DNA of 64,000 nt, taken from assembly GCA_036417435.1 (NCBI GenBank), contig CM070910.1, positions 81,824,784 through 81,888,783 on the forward strand. The letters run 5' to 3'. Numbering within the stretch: the first letter of the stretch is position 1; every line of letters begins with the position of its first letter. The position numbers and the translations under genes are program-made. The stretch comes from Inia geoffrensis (Eukaryota > Chordata > Mammalia > Artiodactyla > Iniidae). Under the pieces are notes generated by a model, which was given only the letters and a program-made list of their open reading frames with translations, did not search any database and was not told the DNA's origin. This document shows, in pieces, positions 1 to 10,391 of this stretch.

Positions 1-1712
1 TTTTTCCTGAATATATTCAGGAAAAAACGCATACGCCCTTTTTGGCCAAGTGCATCACTGTCGACATGCTGCCTCTTTTCCTACGATTTCAGAGCAATTT
101 TTATCTACGAACTGATATCTGTTTTCTGAAATTCTGTGTCGTGTTCAAGTCCTCTTCATAGTCTTCCTTCAATAAATTTTTGGATGATAGGGGTCATTTG
201 GAACTCCTCAGGATTATGAGTTACAGTGCCAAAACTCTCCTTTTGTCAACTCGCTTTTTGTGAGCTGACCACAAACCCGAATAATTGCTTCAGGCCCTAA
301 ACTCGTTCCGGCATGGCACGCTGAGCCTTTGGTGAATTCTTCTTCCTGTAGGGAAATCATCGTTCAATGTGCCCGTCTAAACACATCGAGTTAGCCGCTC
401 ATTGGTTCTCCTTATTCCTGCTCATCTTCCACAGAAATTGCAAACTGTGCCAAACAAGAGGTCAAAGGCACTGACTCTCCAACTGGGGAGAATGTTAATA
501 TCGCATCTGGAAAGGCGAACTCGAGTACCAGGGGGGGAAAATGGCGATGAATTTTAGAAATTTTGCCTGATCACTTCGTGGACCATATTCTGGGTTTTCC
601 ATGCATATTTTAGCTGAAGGATAAATCCCTTAAACGTGGAGATTTGGGACCCGCGGAATGGGAATCATGCACCATTACCTCAGAGGGTCTGCATTCCCTC
701 ACCAATAGAATCAGCCCCAAGTGTCCAGCATTATCTCTACCCCAGCTGTGGATGTAGAGGTGGTAAATCCAAGATTTCTCGCAAGACCTCAAGGACTTAT
801 TTAAGAATTTCTCTCTATTTCACAGTCCTTGTGCTTTCTTTTTCAAATTTATTTTTATAAGGGGATTTAGATTATTTACACTGCTGTGTGTATGCTGCTG
901 TACACAAGTGATTTTCTTATGGAGTCCTATAAATGTATGGGTTTTAAGTTTCTTCACAGTCAGGTTTATTCCTAGGTTTTGAATACGGGGTGTTGAGTCG
1001 ATTTGGTTGAGCAAGGAGTAGGTCTTGTCTAATATATATTTGGCTTATGGAATGGTATCTGTCCTAATGTCCATCTCTGGTTTTATGCAGCCTCCCCACT
1101 CTCCTTTGACCTTAAGCAAGCATAAATTTCTTTTGTAAATGTGAGACTCTGCTGTGTTTTGAAATGCAGTTCATGCGTAGTCGTGTTTCCATTCCCGGTA
1201 TTAGTGATATCTTATGATGTTTCTTTTTCTGTGTGACTTATTTCACTTAGAATCATCGTAACTAAATCCACTCATTATGCTGCTACTGGTCTGTGGCCAT
1301 TGATTTCATTGTTGAGTGATATTCCATTGTAGGGATGTACCACAACTTCTATATCCATTTTTCTCTTTCTGGGCTATTGAAGTTGTACCATAGTCAAGGT
1401 TCCCGTACACAGAGCAGCCCCAAACTTTGGTGTGGCTCTGTCTTTTTCATTTAAATTTTCCGAATCTATAGCACCATATGTGGAAGTGCCCTAGGCTCTC
1501 TAGCTTGGTTTTTTCTTTGTTCCAGGAAACACCATCCACTTCTCCAGAGTGGCTGTTGGCAATTTACATCCCGCCCATCAGCATGACAAGGCTGCCGGTT
1601 CTCCATGGCCTGTCCTGCCTCTCTGGATTTTACATTTTTTTCGGAGGGCCCTTTTGATCAGTGGGAAGTGAGACTTCCTTGTAGTGCGGATTTCCATTGC
1701 AGGCTTGCTTGG
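1..1712 (+). repeat. Monomer M0, left-truncated
   Basis: The window opens 22 bp inside the palindrome, whose remaining 49 bp are intact. Five Ts instead of six before GTGAGC (near 255) make the full unit 1,735 bp. Private changes include GTCGACATG (61) and CTCCTCAGG. The tail has CCCGCGG (650) and AATAGAATCAG, linking it to M2 and M8. Confidence 0.95.
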
Positions 1713-1784
1713 TTGGCCAAAAAGGGCGTATGCGTTTTTTCCTGAATATATTCAGGAAAAAACGCATACGCCCTTTTTGGCCAA
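1713..1784. mobile_element. 72-bp perfect palindrome, mariner-like MITE relic (reference copy)
   Basis: Two 36-bp arms meet with no spacer at a central ATATAT and are perfectly complementary here. The outer end is TTGGCCAAAAAGGGCG and its reverse complement. The terminal GGTTGGCCAAAAAG and inner TTTTTCC resemble the short palindromic mariner-family MITEs of cetartiodactyl genomes, where a similar terminus carries a different inner arm. The left flank (GGTTGGCC) extends the expected inverted repeat, but the right flank reads GGCCAAGT, so the right outer end has decayed or was never complete. No intact TA target duplication is visible. Equivalent palindromes form the first 72 bp of every monomer. 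Family assignment is from memory. Confidence 0.7.
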
Positions 1785-2000
1785 GTGCATCACTGTCGAA
1801 ATGCTGCCTCTTTTCCTACGATTTCAGAGCAATTCATATCTACCACCTGATTTCTGTTTTCTGCAATTTTGTGTCGGGTTCAAGTCCTCTTCACAGTCTT
1901 CCTTCAATAAATTTTTGGATGATAGGGGTCATTTGGAACTCCGCAGGATTGTGAGTTACAGTGCCAAAACTCTCCTTTTGTCAACTCGCTTTTTTGTGAG
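1785..2000 (-). mobile_element. L1 ORF2-derived fragment, antisense, beyond the palindrome (reference copy)
   Basis: The plus strand of this part matches, at a degenerate level, the antisense strand of the L1 ORF2 3' region as remembered for artiodactyls. Recognisable blocks in order are CTGATTTCTGTTTTCTG, a TTCAAGTCCTCTTC block, AAATTTTTGGATGATAGGGG and CTCCTTTTGTCAACTCGC. These correspond to the usual antisense GCCATCTGTATGTCTTC, GTCTTCTGCCC, TTTTTGGATTGGG and CCTTTGTCAGTTGC. It continues the L1 homology that stops at the palindrome on the other side, so the palindrome splits one L1 fragment. The outer edge near 2000 is approximate. Confidence 0.65.
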
Positions 2001-2570
2001 CTGACCACAAACCCGAATAATTGCTTCAGGCCCTAAACTCGTTCTGGCATGGCACGCTGAGCCTTTGGTGAATTCTTCTTCCTGTAGGGAAATCATCGTT
2101 CAATGTGCCCGTCCAAACACATCGAGTTAGCCGCTCATTGGTTCTCCTTATTCCTGCTCATCTTACACAGAAATTGCAAACTGTGCCAAACAAAAGGTCA
2201 AAGGCACTGACTCTCCAAGTGGGGAGAATATTAATATCGCATCTGGAAAAGTGAACTCGAGTACCAGGGGGGGAAAATGGCGATGAATTTTTGAAATTTT
2301 GCCTGATCACTTCGTGGACCATATTCTGGGTTTTCCATGCATATTTTAGCTGAAGGATAAATCCCTTAAACGTGGAGATTTGGGACCCGTGGAATGGGAA
2401 TCATGCACCATTACCTCAGAGGGTCTGCATTCCCTCACCAATAGTATCAGCCCCAAGTGTCCAGCCTTATCTCTCCCCCAGCTGTGGATGTAGAGGTGGT
2501 AAATCCAAGATTTCTCGCAAGACCTCAAGGACTTATTTAAGAATTTCTCTCTATTTCACAGTCCTTGTGC
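2001..2570. other. Unassigned part of the monomer (reference copy)
   Basis: These ~570 bp match no element I can name. They include a conserved EcoRI-type GAATTC, an XhoI-type CTCGAG, a run of seven Gs followed by AAAATGG (about 2267), and short frames of 60-74 codons on both strands that recur in every monomer and resemble no family I know. The segment is as well homogenised as the L1-derived part. It ends in a pyrimidine-rich stretch with TTTCACAG just before the L1 poly(A) relic. It could be an older, unrecognised L1 portion, another transposon, or host sequence captured when the first unit formed. Confidence 0.6.
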
Positions 2571-2930
2571 TTTCTTTTTCAAATTTATTTTTATAAGGGT
2601 ATTTAGCTTATTTACACTGCTGTGTGTATGCTGCTGTACACAAGTGATTTTCTTATGGAGACCTATAAATGTATGGGTTTTAAGTTTCTTCACAATCAAG
2701 TTTATTCCTAGGTTTTGAATACGGGGTGTTGAGTCGATTTGGTTGAGCGAGGAGTAGGTCTTGTCTAATATATATTTGGCTTATGGAATGGTATCTGTCC
2801 TAATGTCTATCTCTGGTTTTATGCAGCCTCCCCACTCTCCTTTGACCTTAAGCAAGCATAAATTTCTTTTGTAAATGTGAGACTCTGCTGTGTTTTGAAA
2901 TGCAGTTCATGCGTAGTCGTGTTTCCATTC
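2571..2930 (-). mobile_element. L1 3'UTR and poly(A) end, antisense (reference copy)
   Basis: Read on the minus strand, this segment ends in an A-rich stretch (AAAATAAATTTGAAAAAGAAAG) broken by substitutions. Upstream of that it carries TGTACAGCAGC, then AACAC/GTGTAAAT-type blocks and AATCACTTGTGTACAGCAG, matching in order the 3' end of the cetartiodactyl L1 (AATCACTTTGCTGTACAGCAG, ACATTGTAAATCAAC, then the tail). Further in, ATATATTAGACAAGACCTACT parallels the L1 GATAAACAACAAGGTCCTACT. The collinear order makes chance similarity unlikely. The element is well diverged and has no coding capacity. The tail abuts the unassigned segment at about 2570. Confidence 0.75.
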
Positions 2931-3448
2931 CCGGTATTAGTGATATCTTATGATGTTTCTTTTTCTGTGTGACTTATTTCACTTAGAATCATCGTAACTA
3001 AATCCACTCATTATGCTGCTACTGGTCTGTGGCCATTGATTTCATTGTTGAGTGATATTCCATTGTAGGGATGTACCACAACCTCTATATCCATTTTTCT
3101 CTTTCTGGGCTATTGAAGTTGTACCATAGTCAAGGTTCCCGTACACAGAGCAGCCCCAAACTTTGGTGTGGCTCTGTCTTTTTCATTTAAATTTTCCGAA
3201 TCTATAGCACCATAAGTGGAAGTGCCCTAGGCTCTCCAGCTTGGTTTTTTCTTTGTTCCAGGAAACACCATCCACTTCTCCAGAGTGGCTGTTGGCAATT
3301 TACATCCCGCCCATCAGCATGACAAGGCTGCCGGTTCTCCATGGCCTGTCCTGCCTCTCTGGATTTTACATTTTTTTCGGAGGGCCCTTTTGATCAGTGG
3401 GAAGTGAGACTTCCTTGTAGTGCGGATTTCTATTGCAGGCTTGCTTGG
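2931..3448 (-). mobile_element. L1 ORF2 3' terminal region, antisense (reference copy)
   Basis: Antisense blocks collinear with the end of L1 ORF2 are clear: GTGTGACTTATTTCACTTAG, GAGTGATATTCCATTGTA followed by GATGTACCACA, then CAGAGTGGCTGTTGGCAATT and TACATCCCGCCCATCAGCA, then TTCTCCATGGCCTGTC. Each has a near-identical counterpart in mammalian L1 (for example GAGTAATATTCCATTGTA and TGTACCACATCTTC). On the minus strand the frame nearest the palindrome preserves residues of the ORF2 protein C-terminal region. Stops interrupt the rest, so it is a fragment and not a functional reverse transcriptase. Confidence 0.85.
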
Positions 3449-5183
3449 TTGCCCAAAAAGGGCATATGCCTTTTTTCCTGAATATATTCAGGAAAAAACG
3501 CATACGCCCTTTTTGGCCAAGTTCATCACTGTCGAAATGCTGCCTCTTTTCCTACGATTTCAGAGCAATTTTTATCTACGAACTGATATCTGTTTTCTGA
3601 AATTCTGTGTCGTGTTCAAGTCCTCTTCATAGTCTTCCTTCAATAAATTTTTGGATGATAGGGGTCATTTGGAACTCCGCAGGATTATGAGTTACAGTGC
3701 CAAAACTCTCCTTTTGTCAACTCGCTTTTTGTGAGCTGACCACAAACCCGAATAATTGCTTCAGGCCCTAAACTCGTTCCGGCATGGCACGCTGAGCCTT
3801 TGGTGAATTCTTCTTCCTGTAGGGAAATCATCGTTCAATGTGCCCGTCTAAACACATCGAGTTAGCCGCTCATTGGTTCTCCTTATTCCTGCTCATCTTC
3901 CACAGAAATTGCAAACTGTGCCAAACAAGAGGTCAAAGGCACTGACTCTCCAAGTGGGGAGAATGTTAATATCGCATCTGGAAAGGCGAACTCGAGTACC
4001 AGGGGGGGAAAATGGCGATGAATTTTAGAAATTTTGCCTGATCACTTCGTGGACCATATTCTGGGTTTTCCATGCATATTTTAGCTGAAGGATAAATCCC
4101 TTAAACGTGGAGATTTGGGACCCGCGGAATGGGAATCATGCACAATTACCTCAGAGGGTCTGCATTCCCTCACCAATAGAATCAGCCCCAAGTGTCCAGC
4201 ATTATCTCTCCCCCAGCTGTGGATGTAGAGGTGGTAAATCCAAGATTTCTCGCAAGACCTCAAGGACTTATTTAAGAATTTCTCTCTATTTCACAGTCCT
4301 TGTGCTTTCTTTTTCAAATTTATTTTTATAAGGGGATTTAGATTATTTACACTGCTGTGTGTATGCTGCTGTACACAAGTGATTTTCTTATGGAGTCCTA
4401 TAAATGTATGGGTTTTAAGTTTCTTCACAGTCAGGTTTATTCCTAGGTTTTGAATACGGGGTGTTGAGTCGATTTGGTTGAGCAAGGAGTAGGTCTTGTC
4501 TAATATATATTTGGCTTATGGAATGGTATCTGTCCTAATGTCCATCTCTGGTTTTATGCAGCCTCCCCACTCTCCCTTGACCTTAAGCAAGCATAAATTT
4601 ATTCTGTAAATGTGATACTCTGCTGTGTTTTGAAATGCAGTTCATGCGTAGTCGTGTTTCCATTCCCGGTATTAGTGATATCTTATGATGTTTCTTTTTC
4701 TGTGTGACTTATTTCACTTAGAATCATCGTAACTAAATCCACTCATTATGCTGCTACTGGTCTGTGGCCATTGATTTCATTGTTGAGTGATATTCCATTG
4801 TAGGGATGTACCACAACTTCTATATCCATTTTTCTCTTTCTGGGCTATTGAAGTTGTACCATAGTCAAGGTTCCCGTACACAGAGCAGCCCCAAACTTTG
4901 GTGTGGCTCTGTCTTTTTCATTTAAATTTTCCGAATCTATAGCACCATAAGTGGAAGTGCCCTAGGCTCTCTAGCTTGGTTTTTTCTTTGTTCCAGGAAA
5001 CACCATCCACTTCTCCAGAGTGGCTGTTGGCAATTTACATCCCGCCCATCAGCATAACAAGGCTGCCGGTTCTCTATTGCCTGTCCTGCCTCTCTGGATT
5101 TTACATTTTTTTCGGAGGGCCCTTTTGATCAGTGGGAAGTGAGACTTCCTTGTAGTGCGGATTTCCATTGCAGGCTTGCTTGG
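3449..5183 (+). repeat. Monomer M2
   Basis: Length 1,735 bp through the five-T variant. The left palindrome arm has three substitutions (TTGCCC, GGGCATATGCC) and the right arm none. CATAGTC near 3629 is shared with M0. Private changes downstream include CTCCCTTGACC and TATTCTGTAAATGTGATAC near 4575-4617. Confidence 0.95.
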
Positions 5184-6919
5184 TTGGCCAAAAAGGGCGT
5201 ATGCGTTTTTTCCTGAATATATTCAGGAAAAAACGCATACGCCCTTTTTGGCCAAGTGCATCACTGTCGAAATGCTGCCTCTTTTCCTACGATTTCAGAG
5301 CAATTCATATCTACCACCTGATTTCTGTTTTCTGCAATTTTGTGTCGGGTTCAAGTCCTCTTCACAGTCTTCCTTCAATAAATTTTTGGATGATAGGGGT
5401 CATTTGGAACTCCGCAGGATTGTGAGTTACAGTGCCAAAACTCTCCTTTTGTCAACTCGCTTTTTTGTGAGCTGACCACAAACCCGAATAATTGCTTCAG
5501 GCCCTAAACTCTTTCTGGCATGGCACGCTGAGCCTTTGGTGAATTCTTCTTCCTGTAGGGAAATCATCGTTCAATGTGCCCGTCCAAACACATCGAGTTA
5601 GCCGCTCATTGGTTCTCCTTATTCCTGCTCATCTTACACAGAAATTGCAAACTATGCCAAACAAAAGGTCAAAGGCACTGACTCTCCAAGTGGGGAGAAT
5701 ATTAATATCGCATCTGGAAAAGTGAACTCGAGTACCAGGGGGGGAAAATGGCGATGAATTTTAGAAATTTTGCCTGATCACTTCGTGGACCATATTCTGG
5801 GTTTTCCATGCATATTTTAGCTGAAGGATAAATCCCTTAAACGTGGAGATTTGGGACCCGTGGAATGGGAATCATGCACCATTACCTCAGAGGGTCTGCA
5901 TTCCCTCACCAATAGTATCAGCCCCAAGTGTCCAGCCTTATCTCTCCCCCAGCTGTGGATGTAGAGGTGGTAAATCCAAGATTTCTCGCAAGACCTCAAG
6001 GACTTATTTAAGAATTTCTCTCTATTTCACAGTCCTTGTGCTTTCTTTTTCAAATTTATTTTTATAAGGGGATTTAGCTTATTTACACTGCTGTGTGTAT
6101 GCTGCTGTACACAAGTGATTTTCCTATGGAGACATATAAATGTATGGGTTTTAAGTTTCCTCACAGTCAGGTTTATTCCTAGGTTTTGAATACGGGGTGT
6201 TGAGTCGATTTGGTTGAGCGAGGAGTAGGTCTTGTCTAATATATATTTGGCTTATGGAATGGTATCTGTCCTAATGTCCATCTCTGGTTTTATGCAGCCT
6301 CCCCACTCTCCTTGGACCTTAAGCAAGCATAAATTTCTTTTGTAAATGTGAGACTCTGCTGTGTTTTGAAATGCAGTTCATGCGTAGTCGTGTTTCCATT
6401 CCCGGTATTAGTGATATCTTATGATGTTTCTTTTTCTGTGTGACTTATTTCACTTAGAATCATCGTAACTAAATCCACTCATTATGCTGCTACTGGTCTG
6501 TGGCCATTGATTTCATTGTTGAGTGATATTCCATTGTAGGGGTGTACCACAACTTCTATATCCATTTTTCTCTTTCTGGGCTATTGAAGTTGTACCATAG
6601 TCAAGGTTCCCGTACACAGAGCAGCCCCAAACTTTGGTGTGGCTCTGTCTTTTTCATTTAAATTTTCAGAATCTATAGCACCATAAGTGGAAGTGCCCTA
6701 GGCTCTCTAGCTTGCTTTTTTCTTTGTTCCAGGAAACACCATCCACTTCTCCAGAGTGGCTGTTGGCAATTTACATCCCGCCCATCAGCATGACAAGGCT
6801 GCCGGTTCTCCATGGCCTGTCCTGCCTCTCTGGATTTTACATTTTTTTCGGAGGGCCCTTTTGATCAGTGGGAAGTGAGACTTCCTTGTAGTGCGGATTT
6901 CTATTGCAGGCTTGCTTGG
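5184..6919 (+). repeat. Monomer M3
   Basis: Length 1,736 bp with a perfect palindrome. Close twin of M1 as far as about 6061; after that it resembles M5 and M6 (GACATATAAA, CCTCACAGTC, GTAGGGGTGTACC). Confidence 0.95.
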
Positions 6920-8655
6920 TTGGCCAAAAAGGGCGTATGCGTTTTTTCCTGAACATATTCAGGAAAAAACGCATACGCCTTTTTTGGCCAAGTGCATCAC
7001 TGTCGAAATGCTGCCTCTTTTCCTACGATTTCAGAGCAATTTTTATCTACCAACTGATATCTGTTTTCTGAAATTCTGTGTCGTGTTCAAGTCCTCTTCA
7101 CAGTCTTCCTTCAATAAATTTTTGGATGATAGGGGTCATTTGGAACTCCGCAGGATTGTGAGTTACAGTGCCAAAACTCTCCTTTTCTCAACTCGCTTTT
7201 TTGTGAGCTGACCACAAACCCGAATAATTGCTTCAGGCCCTAATCTCGTTCCGGCATGGCACGCTGAGCCTTTGGTGAATTCTTCTTCCTGTAGGGAAAT
7301 CATCGTTCAGTGTGCCCGTCCAAACACATCGAGTTAGCCGCTCATTGGTTCTCCTTATTCCTGCTCATCTTCCACAGAAATTGCAAACTGTGCCAAACAA
7401 AAGGTCAAAGGCACTGACTCTCCAAGTGGGGAGAATATTAATATCGCATCTGGAAAGGTGAACTCGAGTACCAGGGGGGGAAAATGGCGATGAATTTTTG
7501 AAATTTTGCCTGATCACTTCGTGGACCATATTCTGGGTTTTCCATGCATATTTTAGCTGAAGGATAAATCCCTTAAACGTGGAGATTTGGGACCCGTGGA
7601 ATGGGAATCATGCACCATTACCTCAGAGGGTCTGCATTCCCTCACCAATAGTATCAGCCCCAAGTGTCCAGCCTTATCTCTCCCCCAGCTGTGGATGTAG
7701 AGGTGGTAAATCGAAGATTTCTCGCAAGACCTCAAGGACTTATTTAAGAATTTCTCTCTATTTCACAGTCCTTGTGCTTTCTTTTTCAAATTTATTTTTA
7801 TAAGGGTATTTAGCTTATTTACACTGCTGTGTGTATGCTGCTGTACACAAGTGATTTTCTTATGGAGACCTATAAATGTATGGGTTTTATGTTTCTTCAC
7901 AATCAAGTTTATTCCTAGGTTTTGAATACGGGGTGTTGAGTCGATTTGGTTGAGCGAGGAGTAGGTCTTGTCTAATATATATTTGGCTTATGGAATGGTA
8001 TCTGTCCTAATGTCCAACTCTGGTTTTATGCAGCCTCCCCACTCTCCTTTGACCTTAAGCAAGCATAAATTTCTTTTGTAAATGTGAGACTCTGCTGTGT
8101 TTTGAAATGCAGTTCATGCGTAGTCGTGTTTCCATTCCCGGTATTAGTGATATCTTATGATGTTTCTTTTTCTGTGTGACTTATTTCACTTAGAATCATC
8201 GTAACTAAATCCACTCATTATGCTGCTACTGGTCTGTGGCCATTGATTTCATTGTTGAGTGATATTCCATTGTAGGGATGTACCACAACCTCTATATCCA
8301 TTTTTCTCTTTCTGGGCTATTGAAGTTGTACCATAGTCAAGGTTCCCGTACACAGAGCAGCCCCAAACTTTGGTGTGGCTCTGTCTTTTTCATTTAAATT
8401 TTCCGAATCTATAGCACCATAAGTGGAAGTGCCCTAGGCTCTCTAGCTTGGTTTTTTCTTTGTTCCAGGAAACACCATCCACTTCTCCAGAGTGGCTGTT
8501 GGCAATTTACATCCCGCCCATCAGCATGACAAGGCTGCCGGTTCTCCATGGCCTGTCCTGCCTCTCTGGATTTTACATTTTTTTCGGAGGGCCCTTTTGA
8601 TCAGTGGGAAGTGAGATTTCCTTGTAGTGCGGATTTCTATTGCAGGCTTGCTTGG
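6920..8655 (+). repeat. Monomer M4
   Basis: Length 1,736 bp. The palindrome centre reads GAACATATTC and the right arm CGCCTTTTTTGG, two changes shared with M6 and M7. The tail matches M1 (AACCTCTATATCC at about 8288). Private AATCGAAG at 7712. Confidence 0.95.
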
Positions 8656-10391
8656 TTGGCCAAAAAGGGCGTATGCGTTTTTTCCTGAATATATTCAGGA
8701 AAAAACGCATACGCCCTTTTTGGCCAAGTGCATCACTGTCGAAATGCTGCCTCTTTTCCTACGATTTCAGAGCAATTTTTATCTACGAACTGATATCTGT
8801 TTTCTGAAATTCTGTGTCGTGTTCAAATCCTCTTCACAGTCTTCCTTCAATAAATTTTTGGATGATAGGGGTCATTTGGAACTCCGCAGGATTGTGAGTT
8901 ACAGTGCCAAAACTCTCCTTTTGTCAACTCGCTTTTTTGTGAGCTGACCACAAACCCGAATAATTGCTTCAGGCCCTAATCTCGTTCTGGCATGGCACGC
9001 TGAGCCTTTGGTGAATTCTTCTTCCTGTAGGGAAATCATCGTTCAATGTGCCCGTCCAAACACATCGAGTTAGCCGCTCATTGGTTCTCCTTATTCCTGC
9101 TCATCTTCCACAGAAATTGCAAACTGTGCCAAACAAGTGGTCAAAGGCACTGACTCTCCAAGTGGGGAGAATATTAATATCGCATCTGGAAAGGTGAACT
9201 CGAGTACCAGGGGGGGAAAATGGCGATGAATTTTAGAAATTTTCCCTGATCACCTCGTGGACCATATTCTGGGATTTCCATGCATATTTTAGCTGAAGGA
9301 TAAATCCCTTACACGTGGAGATTTGGGACCCGTGGAATGGGAATCATGCACCATTACCTCAGAGGGTCTGCATTCCCTCACCAATAGTATCAGCCCCAAG
9401 TGTCCAGCCTTATCTCTCCCCCAGCTGTGGATGTAGAGGTGGTAAATCCAAGATTTCTCGGAAGACCTCAAGGACTTATTTAAGAATTTCTCTCTATTTC
9501 ACAGTCCTTGTGCTTTCTTTTTCAAATTTATTTTTATAAGGGGATTTAGCTTATTTACACTGCTGTGTGTATGCTGCTGTACACAAGTGATTTTCTTATG
9601 GAGACATATAAACGTATGGGTTTTAAGTTTCCTCACAGTCAGGTTTATTCCTAGGTTTTGAATACGGGGTGTTGAGTCGATTTGGTTGAGCGAGGAGTAG
9701 GTCTTGTCAAATATATATTTGGCTTATGGAATGGTATCTGTCCTAATGTCCATCTCTGGTTTTATGCAGCCTCCCCACTCTCCTTTGACCTTAAGCAAGC
9801 ATAAATTTCTTTTGTAAATGTGAGACTCTGCTGTGTTTTGAAATGCAGTTCATGCGTAGTCGTGTTTCCATTCCCGGTATTAGTGATATCTTATGATGTT
9901 TCTTTTTCTGTGTGACTTATTTCACTTAGAATCATCGTAACTAAATCCACTCATTATGCTGCTACTGGTCTGTGGCCATTGATTTCATTGTTGAGTGATA
10001 TTCCATTGTAGGGGTGTACCACAACTTCTATATCCATTTTTCTCTTTCTGGGCTATTGAAGTTGTACCATAGTCAAGGTTCCCGTACACAGAGCAGCCCC
10101 AAACTTTGGTGTGGCTCTGTCTTTTTCATTTAAATTTTCCCAATCTATAGCACCATAAGTGGAAGTGCCCTAGGCTCTCTAGCTTGGTTTTTTCTTTGTT
10201 CCAGGAAACACCATCCACTTCTCCAGAGTGGCTGTTGGCAATTTACATCCCGCCCATCAGCATGACAAGGCTGCCGGTTCTCCATGGCCGGTCCTGCCTC
10301 TCTGGATTTTACATTTTTTTCGGAGGGCCCTTTTGATCAGTGGGAAGTGAGACTTCCTTGTAGTGCGGATTTCTATTGCAGGCTTGCTTGG
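8656..10391 (+). repeat. Monomer M5
   Basis: Length 1,736 bp, perfect palindrome, TCTACGAACTG class as in M0 and M2. From about 9001 onward it is the first copy of the single-monomer duplication. Confidence 0.95.

Larger units (their letters stand above)
1713..3448 (+). repeat. Monomer M1
   Basis: Length 1,736 bp with a perfect palindrome. TGTCGGGTTC and CATATCTACCACCTGATTTC are shared only with M3. The tail from about 2590 (AAGGGTATTTAGC, CACAATCAAG, AACCTCTATATCC) matches M4 rather than M3, showing an internal junction. Confidence 0.95.
1..6061 (+). repeat. Two-monomer higher-order repeat (M0-M1 and M2-M3), superperiod 3,471 bp
   Basis: M0 and M2 share CCCGCGG, an AATAGAATCAG block and a five-T run before GTGAGC, while M1 and M3 share CATATCTACCACC, TGTCGGGTTC and ACAAAAGGTC. 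The copies are offset by 3,471 bp. Similarity is high until about 2590 (copy 1) and 6061 (copy 2), after which M1's tail resembles M4's and M3's tail resembles M5's. The exchange breakpoint therefore falls inside a monomer, near the L1 poly(A) relic. Confidence 0.8.

Noticed and set aside
43..152. Possible Pol III internal promoter: TGGCCAAGTGC (A-box-like) and GTTCAAGTC (B-box-like)
   Set aside because: The B-box match is good, but the A-box differs at its last base and the ~100-bp spacing is long. No tRNA or SINE body surrounds them, and such short motifs arise by chance.
530..545. G-quadruplex at the G run
   Set aside because: Each monomer has one run of six to eight Gs without three further G tracts nearby, so an intramolecular quadruplex is not supported.
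636..860. 74-codon forward frame and overlapping 60-codon reverse frame in nearly every monomer
   Set aside because: Both lie in the unassigned segment, are short, resemble no family and vary at synonymous and nonsynonymous positions alike as far as I can see. Recurrence equals the satellite period. The hydrophobic end is a translated T-rich tract next to the L1 tail relic.
1713..1784. Rho-independent terminator, or CRISPR-like repeat, from the strong hairpin and regular spacing
   Set aside because: The 1.7-kb spacing between palindromes is itself repeated, unlike unique CRISPR spacers. The eukaryotic L1 ancestry and satellite organisation rule out a bacterial terminator reading.
2571..3448. 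Active or full-length L1 with reverse transcriptase
   Set aside because: Only the ORF2 C-terminal region and 3'UTR are represented, with many stops on the minus strand, and no catalytic motif is visible.
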